NCBI GenBank assembly: GCA_023400985.1 | Contig: JAEXEN010000038.1 | Span: 62,001 to 126,000 of the forward strand | Source: Bacillota bacterium | GTDB lineage: Bacteria > Bacillota > Clostridia > Christensenellales > CAG-138 | Direction: 5' to 3' | DNA: 64,000 nt | Shown: positions 43,948 to 53,281 of the stretch, piece after piece | Position numbering within the stretch: the stretch's first letter is position 1 | Layout of the letters: every line of letters starts with the position of its first letter | Program-made: the position numbers and the translations under genes | The notes under the pieces: model-generated | The model's input: only the letters and a program-made list of their open reading frames with translations | Told to the model about the DNA's origin: nothing | Database searches by the model: none

Positions 43948-45465
43948 ATGCAGGATCTTAGCATAAACGCGAAGGAAATCGGCGCTTATCTCAAAGAACG
44001 GCTTGAAAGCTACGAGCGAAAGTCTGTTGTATACGAGTACGGCACCGTCGTCTACGCGGGCGACGGCGTGGTGAAAATAGAGGGCCTTAAGCGCTGCCAT
44101 TACGGCGAGCTCGTGGCGCTCGACAACGACGTTTACGGCATGGCGATGGACCTTGAGTTGGACGGCGTAGGCGCGGTTTTGTTGAACGGCATCAACGAGG
44201 TGCAGGTCGAAAGCCGCGTGCGCGGCACCGGCAGGGTGGTGGAGGTTCCCGTGGGCGACGAGCTTCTGGGGCGCGTCATCAACCCCTTGGGCATCCCGCT
44301 TGACGGCAGGCCTTTGCGCGCCCAACAGTTTTTACCGGTGGAGCGCCCTTCTCCCGCTATCATCGACAGGCAGAAGGTAAACGAGCCTTTGCAGACGGGC
44401 ATATTAGCCATCGACAGCGTTATCCCCATCGGCAAGGGGCAGCGCGAGCTTATCATCGGCGACCGCCAGACGGGCAAGAGCACTATCGCGCTCGATACCA
44501 TCCTCAACCAGAAGGGCAAAAACGTCGTCTGCGTATATGTGGCCATCGGCCAGAAAGTATCCACGGTCACAAGGCTCCATGAAACGCTCATGGAGCACGG
44601 TGCCATGGATTATACGGTCGTCGTTTCCGCCTCCGCAAGCGACTGTGCCGCGATGCAGTACATCGCGCCTTACGCGGGCTGCAGCGTGGCGGAAAGCTTT
44701 ATGGAAAAAGGGAAAGATGTGCTCATCGTCTACGACGATCTGAGCAAGCACGCGGTTGCATACAGGGCCATGTCGCTATTGTTAAAACGCCCGCCGGGAC
44801 GCGAAGCGTATCCGGGCGACGTGTTCTATCTGCACAGCAGGCTTCTCGAGCGCTCCGCACATTTGAGTGTCTCTTTAGGCGGCGGCTCGCTCACGGCGCT
44901 GCCCATCGTGGAAACCATGGCGAACGATATTTCCGCCTACATCCCCACAAACGTGATATCCATTACCGACGGGCAGATCTACCTCGAACCGGAACTGTTC
45001 CACGCGGGCGTGCGTCCCGCGGTGAACATCGGCCTTTCGGTTTCGCGCGTGGGCGGCTCGGCGCAGAAAAAGGCCATGCGCAAGGTCTCGGGAAAGCTCC
45101 GGCTTACGCTTGCGCAGTTTAGGGAACTCATCATCTTCTCCCAGTTCGGCGCGGATATCGACCCTACCACCAAAAAGGTCATCGACAAGGGCGCGCGTTT
45201 GCAGGAAACGCTCAAGCAACCGCAGTCGAATCCTTACAAGATGTCCGAGCAGGTGGTTTTGCTCATGGCGGCCATGGGCGATTGTCAAAGCGAAGTGCCG
45301 CTCAAATGCATACGCGATTTCAACGCGGGCCTCCTCTCGCGGCTTCGCACCGTTTGCCCCAAGGAGCTTACGGAGCTTGAAACGACGGGTGTTTTTACAG
45401 ACGAAATGCAAAGCGCCTTGACCGCCGCCATCAAGGAATATGCCAAAGGCTTTAAGGCGGTGTAA
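43948..45465 (+). CDS. atpA: ATP synthase F1 subunit alpha
   Basis: 505 aa, standard length. GDRQTGKSTIALDTI (P-loop, about 170), RPSPAIIDRQKVNEPLQTGI, VVSASASDCAAMQYIAPYAG, and IPTNVISITDGQIYLEPELF with RPAVNIGLSVSRVGGSAQ including the arginine finger. Non-catalytic nucleotide-binding subunit of the F1 hexamer. The start at 43948 follows TAGGAGTAAGCAC. Confidence 0.97.
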   Translation: MQDLSINAKEIGAYLKERLESYERKSVVYEYGTVVYAGDGVVKIEGLKRCHYGELVALDNDVYGMAMDLELDGVGAVLLNGINEVQVESRVRGTGRVVEVPVGDELLGRVINPLGIPLDGRPLRAQQFLPVERPSPAIIDRQKVNEPLQTGILAIDSVIPIGKGQRELIIGDRQTGKSTIALDTILNQKGKNVVCVYVAIGQKVSTVTRLHETLMEHGAMDYTVVVSASASDCAAMQYIAPYAGCSVAESFMEKGKDVLIVYDDLSKHAVAYRAMSLLLKRPPGREAYPGDVFYLHSRLLERSAHLSVSLGGGSLTALPIVETMANDISAYIPTNVISITDGQIYLEPELFHAGVRPAVNIGLSVSRVGGSAQKKAMRKVSGKLRLTLAQFRELIIFSQFGADIDPTTKKVIDKGARLQETLKQPQSNPYKMSEQVVLLMAAMGDCQSEVPLKCIRDFNAGLLSRLRTVCPKELTELETTGVFTDEMQSALTAAIKEYAKGFKAV

Positions 45466-45467
45466 AG

Positions 45468-46370
45468 ATGCCTGCCATTACCGATATCAAATACCATATC
45501 CGAAGCGTTAAGCAGACGCGGCAGATCACAAACGCCATGTATCTGATCTCCGCGTCGCGCATGCGCCGCGCCGTGAAGCGCATCGATCAAAACCGCGCGT
45601 ATTTTGAGCGCGCGGCCGAGACCATGCGCGATATTCTGGCGCACAGCGGCGATATGCCGAGGCACCCCTATGTGGAAAGGCGCGCGGTAGAGCGCACGCC
45701 GAGGCTTCAGCCGCCGAAAACCGCATATCTTGTGATTGCAGGCAACAAAGGGCTTGCGGGCAGCTATAACCACGACATATTGTCGCTTGCGGAAAGTAGC
45801 TTCAAGGCCGGAAACGTAAAGAAGATATTCGCGGTGGGCGATATGGCGGCAAACGCCCTTGCAAAGCATGGTTATGAGACGGACGCGAGGTTTGTGCATA
45901 TGGCGGACGCGCCGAGCATCCCACAGGCGCGAAGGTTTGTTTCGGAGATCACCGCGCTCTTTGATGCGGGTGAGATCGAAGAATTCCATGTAATCTACAC
46001 CCGCTTTTATAACGCGTTGCGCCGAAAGCCCGTGGACACGGTGCTTTTACCCCTAAAGCTCTGCTCACTCCTGGACGAGTGCAAGGTGCCGTCACCGGAA
46101 AGCTACGAGGTGATCTACGATCCGTCGCCCTACGCGGTCATGAGTGCGCTCGTGCCGCAGCTTTTGGTCGGCTATGTGTACGGCGCGCTCGTGCATGCGA
46201 ATGCCAGCGAGAATTCCGCGCGTATGACGGCTATGGAAAACGCCACCAACAGCGCTGATGAGGTGATCCAAACGCTGACCGTGAAATACAACGGTTTGCG
46301 TCAGCTCAATATAACCAACGAATTGGCTGAAATCGTCGGCGGCTCGCCGACCTTCAGGGAAAATAGGTGA
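45468..46370 (+). CDS. atpG: ATP synthase F1 subunit gamma
   Basis: 300 aa. N-terminal IKYHIRSVKQTRQITNAMYL-ISASRMRRAVKR (rotor coiled coil), GNKGLAGSYNHDI, and the C-terminal helix ENSARMTAMENATNSADEVI-QTLTVKYNGLRQLNITNELA-EIVGG. Central stalk that couples c-ring rotation to catalysis. Two bases separate it from atpA. Confidence 0.96.
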   Translation: MPAITDIKYHIRSVKQTRQITNAMYLISASRMRRAVKRIDQNRAYFERAAETMRDILAHSGDMPRHPYVERRAVERTPRLQPPKTAYLVIAGNKGLAGSYNHDILSLAESSFKAGNVKKIFAVGDMAANALAKHGYETDARFVHMADAPSIPQARRFVSEITALFDAGEIEEFHVIYTRFYNALRRKPVDTVLLPLKLCSLLDECKVPSPESYEVIYDPSPYAVMSALVPQLLVGYVYGALVHANASENSARMTAMENATNSADEVIQTLTVKYNGLRQLNITNELAEIVGGSPTFRENR

Positions 46371-46374
46371 ATGT

Positions 46375-47760
46375 ATGTCGGATCAACGCAATCGAGGCAC
46401 AGTCATTAAGGTAGCGGGTCCCGTTATGGACGTACGTTTTGAAGTAGGCAAGGAGCCGCATATCCACGCGCTTTTGTTCACCGAGGGCGAACGCGAGGTA
46501 CATATGGAAGTCGCCATGCAGACGGGCCCGGGCGTGGTGCGTGCAGTGGCGCTCGAGGCAACGGAGGGGCTTTCCTGCGGTTTAAGCGTGGTCGATACGG
46601 GCAGCGGCATTACCGTTCCCGTAGGCGAAAGCGTGCTCGGCAGGGTCGTCAACTCCCTCGGCATGCCCATCGACGGCAAAGGCCCTATTGAGGGTGAACG
46701 TTGGGCGGTGCACCGTGAGGCGCCGCCGTTCTCACAGCAAAAGCCGGCGACCATGCTGTTCGAAACGGGTATTAAGGTCATCGATCTTCTCGCGCCTTAC
46801 CCCGTCGGCGGCAAGATCGGCCTGTTCGGCGGCGCGGGCGTAGGCAAGACCGTGCTCATCATGGAGCTCATCCACAACATCGCCACCAAGCACGGCGGCT
46901 ATTCCGTGTTCACGGGCGTGGGCGAGCGCAGCCGCGAGGGCGCGGAGCTTATTTCGGAAATGACGGAATCGGGCGTTCTAGCCCGTACGGCCTTGGCCTT
47001 CGGGCAGATGAACGAGCCGCCGGGATCGCGTATGCGCGTGGCGCTCGCGGGACTTACGATGGCCGAATATATGCGGGACGAAATGAACCAGAACGTGCTT
47101 TTGTTCATCGATAACATCTTCCGCTATGTGCAGGCGGGCAACGAGGTTTCGGCCCTTCTCGGGCGCATGCCTTCCGCGGTCGGTTACCAGCCCACGCTGG
47201 CTACGGAGCTGGGCGACTTGCAGGAGCGCATCACGAGTACAAAGCGCGGCTCCATCACCTCCGTGCAGGCGGTCTACGTCCCTGCGGACGATTTGACCGA
47301 CCCCGCGCCAGCGTCCATCTTCTCGCACTTGGACGCGACGACGGTGCTTTCGCGTTCCATTGCGGAAATCGGCATCTACCCGGCGGTGAGCCCGCTCGAA
47401 TCGACTTCACGGATCTTGGAGCCCGACGTTGTGGGGCAAAGGCATTACAGCGTGGCGCGCCGCGTGCAGGAGAGTCTGCAGCGTTATCATGAACTGCAGG
47501 ATATCATCGCCATCCTCGGCATGGATGAGCTTTCCGAGGAGGATAAGCTCACGGTGTACCGCGCGCGCAAAATACAGAATTTCCTTTCGCAGCCGCTTTT
47601 CGTTGCGGAAGCGTTCAACGGCGTGCCCGGCGCCTATGTTACCATCGAGGAGACCATCGACGGCTTCGAGCAGATCGTGGACGGCAAGGCCGACGACATC
47701 CCCGAGACCGCCTTCCTCATGGCAGGCAATCTCGACGAAGTACGGGCAAAGTTGAAATAG
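46375..47760 (+). CDS. atpD: ATP synthase F1 subunit beta
   Basis: 461 aa. Walker A GGAGVGKTVLIMELIHN (about 150), catalytic GVGERSREGAEL (Glu), LLFIDNIFRYVQAGNEVSAL (Walker B), PADDLTDPAPASIFSHLDAT, and ELSEEDKLTVYRARKIQNFL (DELSEEDK replaces the DELSDEDK form of the DELSEED lever). Catalytic subunit. Confidence 0.98.
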   Translation: MSDQRNRGTVIKVAGPVMDVRFEVGKEPHIHALLFTEGEREVHMEVAMQTGPGVVRAVALEATEGLSCGLSVVDTGSGITVPVGESVLGRVVNSLGMPIDGKGPIEGERWAVHREAPPFSQQKPATMLFETGIKVIDLLAPYPVGGKIGLFGGAGVGKTVLIMELIHNIATKHGGYSVFTGVGERSREGAELISEMTESGVLARTALAFGQMNEPPGSRMRVALAGLTMAEYMRDEMNQNVLLFIDNIFRYVQAGNEVSALLGRMPSAVGYQPTLATELGDLQERITSTKRGSITSVQAVYVPADDLTDPAPASIFSHLDATTVLSRSIAEIGIYPAVSPLESTSRILEPDVVGQRHYSVARRVQESLQRYHELQDIIAILGMDELSEEDKLTVYRARKIQNFLSQPLFVAEAFNGVPGAYVTIEETIDGFEQIVDGKADDIPETAFLMAGNLDEVRAKLK

Positions 47761-47773
47761 AAGGTAAGGCAGC

Positions 47774-48184
47774 ATGGCAAACAGTTTTCACCTCGACGTT
47801 ATCACGCCCGAACGCGAGTTCTTCAGCGGCGAGGTCGAATCGCTCACCGTGGAGACCATCGACGGGCAGATCTCAGTACTGGCGGGCCACCAGCCCTTGG
47901 TGACCGCGCTCGGCGTAGGAGTGCTCAAGATTGTCAAGCGCGGCGGCGAGGTGACGGAAGCGGCGCATATGGAAGGCTTCATGCAGGTCGGCCGCGAAAA
48001 AGTCGTCCTGTTTGCGCAGGCATGCGAATGGCCGAATGAGATCAACCTGCCCCGCGCGGAGGAAGCCTTCGCACGCGCGCAGGCCCGCTCCCGCGAGGCG
48101 AAAAGCACCAACGACATCATCCGCGTCAAGATCGCCATGCTCCGCGCGACGACGCGCATCAAGGTGAAGCGGTACACGAAATAA
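47774..48184 (+). CDS. atpC: ATP synthase F1 subunit epsilon
   Basis: 136 aa. Beta sandwich (FHLDVITPEREFFSGEVESL, GQISVLAGHQPLVTALGVGV) and a two-helix C-terminal domain (about 90-130) that can act as an inhibitory clamp. Last gene of the operon; a terminator follows. Confidence 0.96.
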   Translation: MANSFHLDVITPEREFFSGEVESLTVETIDGQISVLAGHQPLVTALGVGVLKIVKRGGEVTEAAHMEGFMQVGREKVVLFAQACEWPNEINLPRAEEAFARAQARSREAKSTNDIIRVKIAMLRATTRIKVKRYTK

Positions 48185-48200
48185 AGGATCATCAAAAGCC

Positions 48201-48237
48201 AAGAGACAGGGCATAGCGCCTTGTCTCTTACTGTTTT
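48201..48237 (+). terminator. Terminator of the ATP synthase operon
   Basis: AAGAGACA (48201-48208) pairs with TGTCTCTT (48222-48229), extended by GGGC/GCC, with tail ACTGTTTTC. Confidence 0.82.
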
Positions 48238-48256
48238 CTAAAAAAGAGGTGTGGAT

Positions 48257-48760
48257 ATGTTTCTTAATACAAGCTTTCTGAAAAACGACGAGATATTCCT
48301 CCGGCTGGACAGGACCGCGGATGCCGATGAGACGAAAAAATGGCTGCCTGCGTACTATTTCACGATCTGCCTGACGGACGGGACCGAGGTAGGATACTGT
48401 GACTTCCGCATCGGTTATAACGAAAATACCTATTACGGCGGGAATATCGGCTATGCGGTAAAGCCGGAAAGGCGGGGAAACCATTATGCGTTAAAGGCGT
48501 GCCGCCTTTTGTTTGAGCTCGCCAAAAAGCATAAAATGAACTATGTCGTTATAACGTGCAGCCCCGAAAACCTTGCTTCGCGGAAAACCTGCGAATACGC
48601 CGGGGGCACATTAAAAGAAATAGCCGACCTGCCGGCCGATAACGATATGTATCTTGAGGGCGAACGAAAAAAGTGCATTTACTTTTTTGACCTTGCGCGT
48701 CATAACGCGTCCGATTTACTCGTCTTAGCTGATGCAGGAATAGCCAAGGATAGCTTTTAA
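48257..48760 (+). CDS. GNAT-family N-acetyltransferase
   Basis: 167 aa. EVGYCDFRIGYNENTYYGGN and GYAVKPERRGNHYALKACRL (acetyl-CoA motif with RRGNHYA for the usual RRxGxA), then NYVVITCSPENLASRKTCEY. It resembles the RimJ/RimL-like branch. Substrate unknown. Start at 48257 behind GAGGTG; a GTG two codons upstream is too close to that site. Confidence 0.85.
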   Translation: MFLNTSFLKNDEIFLRLDRTADADETKKWLPAYYFTICLTDGTEVGYCDFRIGYNENTYYGGNIGYAVKPERRGNHYALKACRLLFELAKKHKMNYVVITCSPENLASRKTCEYAGGTLKEIADLPADNDMYLEGERKKCIYFFDLARHNASDLLVLADAGIAKDSF

Positions 48761-48789
48761 GCTATATTTTGCCGGCAGATCGTTCTTCC

Positions 48790-49524
48790 TCATATCACAA
48801 ACCCGCCGTTGGGGCTGATCACCTGGCCGGTCAAAAAATCGGCCTTGTCCGAGGCCAGATAAACGAGAAGCGCCGCGATATCCTCGGGCCTGCCGAGCTT
48901 CCCTAGCGGTATCTGCTCGCAAAGCGCACAGATGTCCGTTTCGGTGAGATTAGAGTTCATGTCGGTATCGATCACGCCCGGGGCAACGCAATTTACCTGT
49001 ATGTTTGACGGCCCAAGCTCCTTGGCAAGCGCCTTTGTAAGGCCGATGAGAGCCGCCTTGCTCGCGGAGTAGGCGACCTCGCACGATGCGCCGACCATCC
49101 CCCAAACGGACGAGACGTTAAGGATCTTTCCCTTCTTTTGCGAGATCATGCGCGGAAGCACGAACTTGGAGCAGTAGAACGCGCCGTTTACGTTTACCGC
49201 GAAAACGCGCAGCCATTCGTCGGTCTCCGTTTCCGTAAAAAGCTTTTCGAGCGCGACGCCGGCGTTGTTGACGAGCACATCGATATGCGAAAAATGGGAT
49301 TCCGCCGCCCGAACAAGTTTAAGCGCCTCGCTTTCCAAAGAAACATCCGCGCAAAAGGGGAATGCGTTCCCTCCGCGGCGGATGATGTCCTCCGCAACAA
49401 AATGCGCTTCCTTTTCGGAACGGAGATAGTTGACGCATACGGCATAGCCTGCGTCCGCAAAGGCAAGCGCCGCGCTTTTGCCGATGCCGCGCGACGCGCC
49501 GGTAATGAGTACGGTTTTTTGCAT
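48790..49524 (-). CDS. Short-chain dehydrogenase/reductase (FabG-like)
   Basis: 244 aa. TGASRGIGKSAALAFADAGY (NAD(P)-binding TGxxxGIG), DVLVNNAGVA, NVSSVWGMVG, catalytic YSASKAAL (YxxxK), and a C terminus FLTGQVISPNGGFVI typical of 3-oxoacyl-ACP reductases (usually VDGG). It lies far from other fatty-acid genes, so the substrate is open. ATG at 49524 is taken as start because the fold begins right after; upstream sequence belongs to the palindromic element, whose arm touches the start codon. Confidence 0.87.
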   Translation of the reverse strand: MQKTVLITGASRGIGKSAALAFADAGYAVCVNYLRSEKEAHFVAEDIIRRGGNAFPFCADVSLESEALKLVRAAESHFSHIDVLVNNAGVALEKLFTETETDEWLRVFAVNVNGAFYCSKFVLPRMISQKKGKILNVSSVWGMVGASCEVAYSASKAALIGLTKALAKELGPSNIQVNCVAPGVIDTDMNSNLTETDICALCEQIPLGKLGRPEDIAALLVYLASDKADFLTGQVISPNGGFVI

Positions 49525-49849
49525 AAGCACACCAAACCTATCCGAAGCCGCCGGAGCTGCATGCTTTGGGCGGTTTCTGTGTTGAAAGTCGGCCGGAATA
49601 GCCACCGCACGCAAGGCCATAGGCCTTGGCCCGAAGGGCTCCGGCTTCGCCGGACGCTATGCCTTGCTCCTCCGCCTTGAACCCGCCTCAAAGCATGCAG
49701 CTCGGGTCCAACGGAGTCGCCCGTGCGCAACCGCCCTCAGAGCGCGGCGAGGATGCGAAAGCGTAGCGGGCCTACGGTAAGCGGCCTCAACAAAGCTATG
49801 GGGGCGGTTGCACACGGCCGACCGGGTTCGGATAGGCTTGGTGTGCTTA
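49524..49849 (-). repeat. Three-stem palindromic element, copy 2 (inverted relative to copy 1)
   Basis: Outer arms 49524-49546 / 49827-49849 match at 22 of 23 positions. Hairpin B (GAGCTGCATGCTTTGGGCGG 49554-49573 / 49683-49703, one bulge) encloses the conserved core, here with GCCC-TTCG-GGGC and AAGGCC-TAT-GGCCTT hairpins. Hairpin A (49721-49736 / 49802-49817) pairs at 15 of 16. Read on the minus strand the order A then B equals copy 1. Arms differ in sequence from copy 1 but pairing is kept. Confidence 0.87.
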
Positions 49850-50095
49850 ACTTTATCCTCCGAAATAAAGATACCATTCTATTCCTACTGTTTCAAGGAA
49901 GACACGCGAAAAAGCGGCAAAACTGCCGCTTGAAAAGGTACTAATAAATTTTGCCCGGGATTATCAAGGGGTCGCAGCACCCCTCAATGTCCATTCCGGC
50001 TTTGACGGCTATCTGCCGCCCGGAGCAATGCGACAGGCGGATGCGCAACCCTTTCTCGCGGAAATGGCTGCAGCCATTTTCGCGAACTCAAACCG
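49850..50095. other. Intergenic region downstream of the pdaB-like gene
   Basis: No gene seen. Contains a palindrome CGCGGAAATGGCTG / CAGCCATTTTCGCG (50057-50084) close to the pdaB-like stop, GGGGT/ACCCC (about 49970-49985), and the terminator at 49912-49931. Confidence 0.5.
49907..49931 (-). terminator. Terminator of the pdaB-like gene
   Basis: AAGCGGCA (49912-49919) / TGCCGCTT (49924-49931), loop AAAC, with a minus-strand tail TTTTTCGCG. Confidence 0.75.
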
Positions 50096-50908
50096 CTACG
50101 CCGGTTTTTGCACCCCGTTCACGTCGATGATCGTATCTCCGTCAAGAAGAAGCTCGCTTATGGGCACGAATACGTAGCCCTGGTCGATGGCGGTCTTCAA
50201 AAGCGTGGGGAGGTAGTCCTTGATCATGTAGCCGTTGTTGTGACAAAGGATGATGCTGCCGGATTTTAAGTTGGGAAGCACCGTGTCGAGAATCGTTTGC
50301 GCGCTGCGCTCGGGGCGCCAGTCGACCGTATCGATGTCCCACTGAATGACCTCATACCCCATGTCGCGCACGGTCTTGATGACGCTGTCGTTGTATTCCC
50401 CGAAGGGCGCGCGGAAAAGCGTCGTCTTTTGGCCTGTGATGGGCGTAAGGAGCGCCTCATACTTGTTGAGCTCCTCCTGCATCTGCGAGGCGTTGAGCCT
50501 GGTCATGTGCGGATGGGTGGCGGTATGGTTGCCGATCTCGTGGCCGGCCTCGTAAATGGCTTTCACTTTATCGGGGTATTTTTCCACCCAAAACCCACAG
50601 AGAAAGAACGTGGCTTTCACTTCGTACTGCTTGAGGGTATCCAAAATGAAGTCCGTCTTATCGTCCTCCCACGCTGCGTCGATGGTGAGGGCGATCTTCT
50701 TGTCGTCACGGCTCACGCTGTAAACAGGCAGTTCTTTTTTGCGGCCGGCCATAACCGTAAGCTCGTATTCTTCCACCGTCGCGGCCGCGGTCGGCGCCGA
50801 GGCGTTGCCGTCGGTAAACGAAAGCGCTATGATCACCGCCGCCACGATGCAAACGACGACGATGGCCGCAATGATCAGCGTTCTTTTCGTGATAACAAAT
50901 ATACGCAA
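50096..50908 (-). CDS. Polysaccharide deacetylase, PdaB/CE4 family
   Basis: 270 aa. Membrane anchor (about 9-31), then a NodB domain: ALTIDAAWEDDKTDFILDTL (motif 1 as in PdaB, with AAWEDD instead of FDDGP), GHEIGNHTATHPHMTRL (zinc-binding His-x3-His), RAPFGEYNDSV, QWDIDTVDWRP, ILCHNNG. PdaB-like proteins deacetylate peptidoglycan and support spore cortex stability; here it is an extracytoplasmic, membrane-tethered enzyme. Sporulation role is inferred from family and the nearby spoIIID. Confidence 0.9.
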   Translation of the reverse strand: MRIFVITKRTLIIAAIVVVCIVAAVIIALSFTDGNASAPTAAATVEEYELTVMAGRKKELPVYSVSRDDKKIALTIDAAWEDDKTDFILDTLKQYEVKATFFLCGFWVEKYPDKVKAIYEAGHEIGNHTATHPHMTRLNASQMQEELNKYEALLTPITGQKTTLFRAPFGEYNDSVIKTVRDMGYEVIQWDIDTVDWRPERSAQTILDTVLPNLKSGSIILCHNNGYMIKDYLPTLLKTAIDQGYVFVPISELLLDGDTIIDVNGVQKPA

Positions 50909-51061
50909 GGCTCATCCCTCCCAGTCAATCTTGTAGAAATATATGCGGTCAGTCACCCGCGTATATCCTTGACTTAATGAAACCGCAGGATTTGAGTCAT
51001 ATACGGGAAAGCCGGAAGGGAGCCTTTGCGCGATAGGGGGCGGATGTGTTAAAATTGTTCC

Positions 51062-53281
51062 ATGAAATTGAGCGGCACGATCAAGACCATTATTTATAGA
51101 AGCGAAGAAACGGGCTTTACGGTGCTCGAACTTGCCGATGAAACAGGCGAGGAAGCCACCGCCGTAGGCGTATTGCCTTTGGCGAGCGTCGGCGAGCGCG
51201 TGGAGCTTGAGGGCGAATGGACGGAGCACCGAGCCTACGGCAGACAATTCAAGGCCGAGTCCAGCCGCACGCTTGCGCCAGCTACGCTCGAGGCGCTCGC
51301 CAGCTATTTGTCGAGCGGCCTCATCAAGGGCGTCGGCGAAAGCACCGCCCGCCTCATCGTGGATGCGTTCGGCATGGATACGTTGAACATCCTCGAAAAC
51401 GAGCCCGGACGTCTGAGAGAGATCTACGGGATAGGCGCGTCGAAGGCGGGCATCATCGCGGCGTCGTACCTTTCGCAGCTCGGCATGCGCGATGTGATGC
51501 TCGCTCTTTCCGAATACGGTGTTTCCGTAACGCAGGCCATGAAGCTTTACAAGCGCTACGGCGATAACTGCATCGCCTATATCCGCGACAACCCCTATCG
51601 CCTCATCGAGGAAGTGGAAGGCATAGGCTTCAAGACCGCCGATAAGATCGCCATGAACGCAGGGTTGGAGGCGGATTCCCCCTATAGGCTCCGCGCGGGC
51701 GTACGCTACGCCTTGCAGTGGGCGAGGCAGGAGGGGCATACCTGCTTGCCGCGCGAAAAGCTCGTGGAGGTCGCGGCCGATCTTTTAAACGCGCAGCTTG
51801 GCCCCGCGGAGCGTGCGCTCGAGGATCTGATTGTCAACTCGCAGCTTGCTTATAAAATCGTGGACGGCACGGACGCCGTGTTCCTGCCGGACATGTTCTT
51901 TATGGAAAACGAATGCGCAAAACGGCTCAATCAGCTCAACCGCCCGCCCGCGCGGTGCGACTATTCTATGATCGATCATCAGATCGACTTTTTGGAAAAA
52001 TCGCTTCATATCGCGCTCCATCCGCAGCAGCGCTCTGCCGTGTACGCCGCGCTTACAAGCGGCGCGCTCGTCATCACGGGCGGCCCGGGCACGGGCAAAA
52101 CCACCATTTTGGAATTCATATTGCGCATCAGCGAGCAGCTGGGACTTTCCTGCGAGTTGTGCGCGCCCACCGGCCGCGCTGCAAAGCGTATGACGGAGGC
52201 GACGGGCACCGAGGCGCGTACCGTCCACAGGCTGCTTGAATACGGCTACGGGCAGGACAGTTTCGCGCGCAACGAGGAGAACCCCATTGAGACAGATATG
52301 GTGATCGTGGACGAAATGTCCATGGTGGACGTGCCTCTCATGCACGCGCTTTTAAAGGCCATCGTACCGGGCACGCGGCTCATCATGGTGGGCGACGCCG
52401 ATCAGCTTCCCTCCGTGGGCGCGGGCAATGTTTTGCGCGATATCATAGGGAGCGGGATATTGCCTGTGGTGCGCCTCACCGAGGTGTTCCGCCAGTCGGA
52501 GCGTAGCCTTATTGTGGAAAACGCGCACCGCATCAACCGCGGCGCGCCGCCCATCGTGGAGGCGGACAGCGGCGAGTTCGGTTTCGAGTATATGGAAAAT
52601 AAGGACGATGTGCTGCGCCGCGTGATCGCGCTTTGCATGGGACGCACCAACAAGCTCGGCACGCGCGACCCAATTAAGGACGTACAGGTGCTTGCGCCCA
52701 TGAAAAAAGGCGCGCTTGGGGTCTATAATCTCAACGCAAGGCTGCAGGCGGCGCTCAACCCGCCCGCCCCGAAAAAGCGCGAGCGCAAATACGGTGAAAC
52801 GGTGTTCCGCGAGGGCGATAAGGTGATGCAGGTCAAAAACAACTACCGCATCGAGTGGGCAAAGAAAAGCTGCTCCGGCGGCGCGGAGGGCGGGCAGGGC
52901 GTATATAACGGCGACCTCGGTACCATTTTGCGTATCGATTCCGAAGCGCAGACCGTGCAGGTCTTATTTGATGACGAGCGCTGCGCGGTCTACGAGTTCT
53001 CCATGCTGGAAGAGTTGGAGCTTGCGTACTGCATCTCCATCCACAAAAGCCAGGGCAGCGAATTTCCGGTGGTGTTGATGCCCCTTGTGGACGGCCCGCC
53101 GCAGCTACTGACGCGCAACCTTCTTTACACCGCCGTTACCCGCGCAAGAAAGCAGGTGTATATCGTGGGGCATGAAAGCTGCATTTTGAATATGGTGCGC
53201 AATTCGCAGGTCAAAAAGCGCTACAGCGGCCTGAAAAGCTTCCTTACGGAGCTTTCGGCGCTCACGGCGGCGTTAAAATGA
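51062..53281 (+). CDS. recD2: RecD2-type 5'-3' DNA helicase
   Basis: 739 aa. N-terminal OB/HhH region (SGTIKTIIYRSEETGFTVLE; GLIKGVGESTARLIVDAFG; LIEEVEGIGFKTADKIAMNA). The SF1B helicase has Walker A ITGGPGTGKTTILEFIL (about 340), VIVDEMSMVDVPLMHALL, VGDADQLPSVGAGNVL, LTEVFRQ, and AYCISIHKSQGSEFPVVL with NLLYTAVTRARKQVYIVG. RecD2 acts without RecBC in DNA repair and replication fork maintenance. Its stop overlaps the comF-like start by 4 bases. Confidence 0.95.
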   Translation: MKLSGTIKTIIYRSEETGFTVLELADETGEEATAVGVLPLASVGERVELEGEWTEHRAYGRQFKAESSRTLAPATLEALASYLSSGLIKGVGESTARLIVDAFGMDTLNILENEPGRLREIYGIGASKAGIIAASYLSQLGMRDVMLALSEYGVSVTQAMKLYKRYGDNCIAYIRDNPYRLIEEVEGIGFKTADKIAMNAGLEADSPYRLRAGVRYALQWARQEGHTCLPREKLVEVAADLLNAQLGPAERALEDLIVNSQLAYKIVDGTDAVFLPDMFFMENECAKRLNQLNRPPARCDYSMIDHQIDFLEKSLHIALHPQQRSAVYAALTSGALVITGGPGTGKTTILEFILRISEQLGLSCELCAPTGRAAKRMTEATGTEARTVHRLLEYGYGQDSFARNEENPIETDMVIVDEMSMVDVPLMHALLKAIVPGTRLIMVGDADQLPSVGAGNVLRDIIGSGILPVVRLTEVFRQSERSLIVENAHRINRGAPPIVEADSGEFGFEYMENKDDVLRRVIALCMGRTNKLGTRDPIKDVQVLAPMKKGALGVYNLNARLQAALNPPAPKKRERKYGETVFREGDKVMQVKNNYRIEWAKKSCSGGAEGGQGVYNGDLGTILRIDSEAQTVQVLFDDERCAVYEFSMLEELELAYCISIHKSQGSEFPVVLMPLVDGPPQLLTRNLLYTAVTRARKQVYIVGHESCILNMVRNSQVKKRYSGLKSFLTELSALTAALK

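Noticed and set aside
49194..49730. 178-aa minus-strand ORF
   Set aside because: Covers copy 2 of the element and then reads out of frame through the SDR gene.
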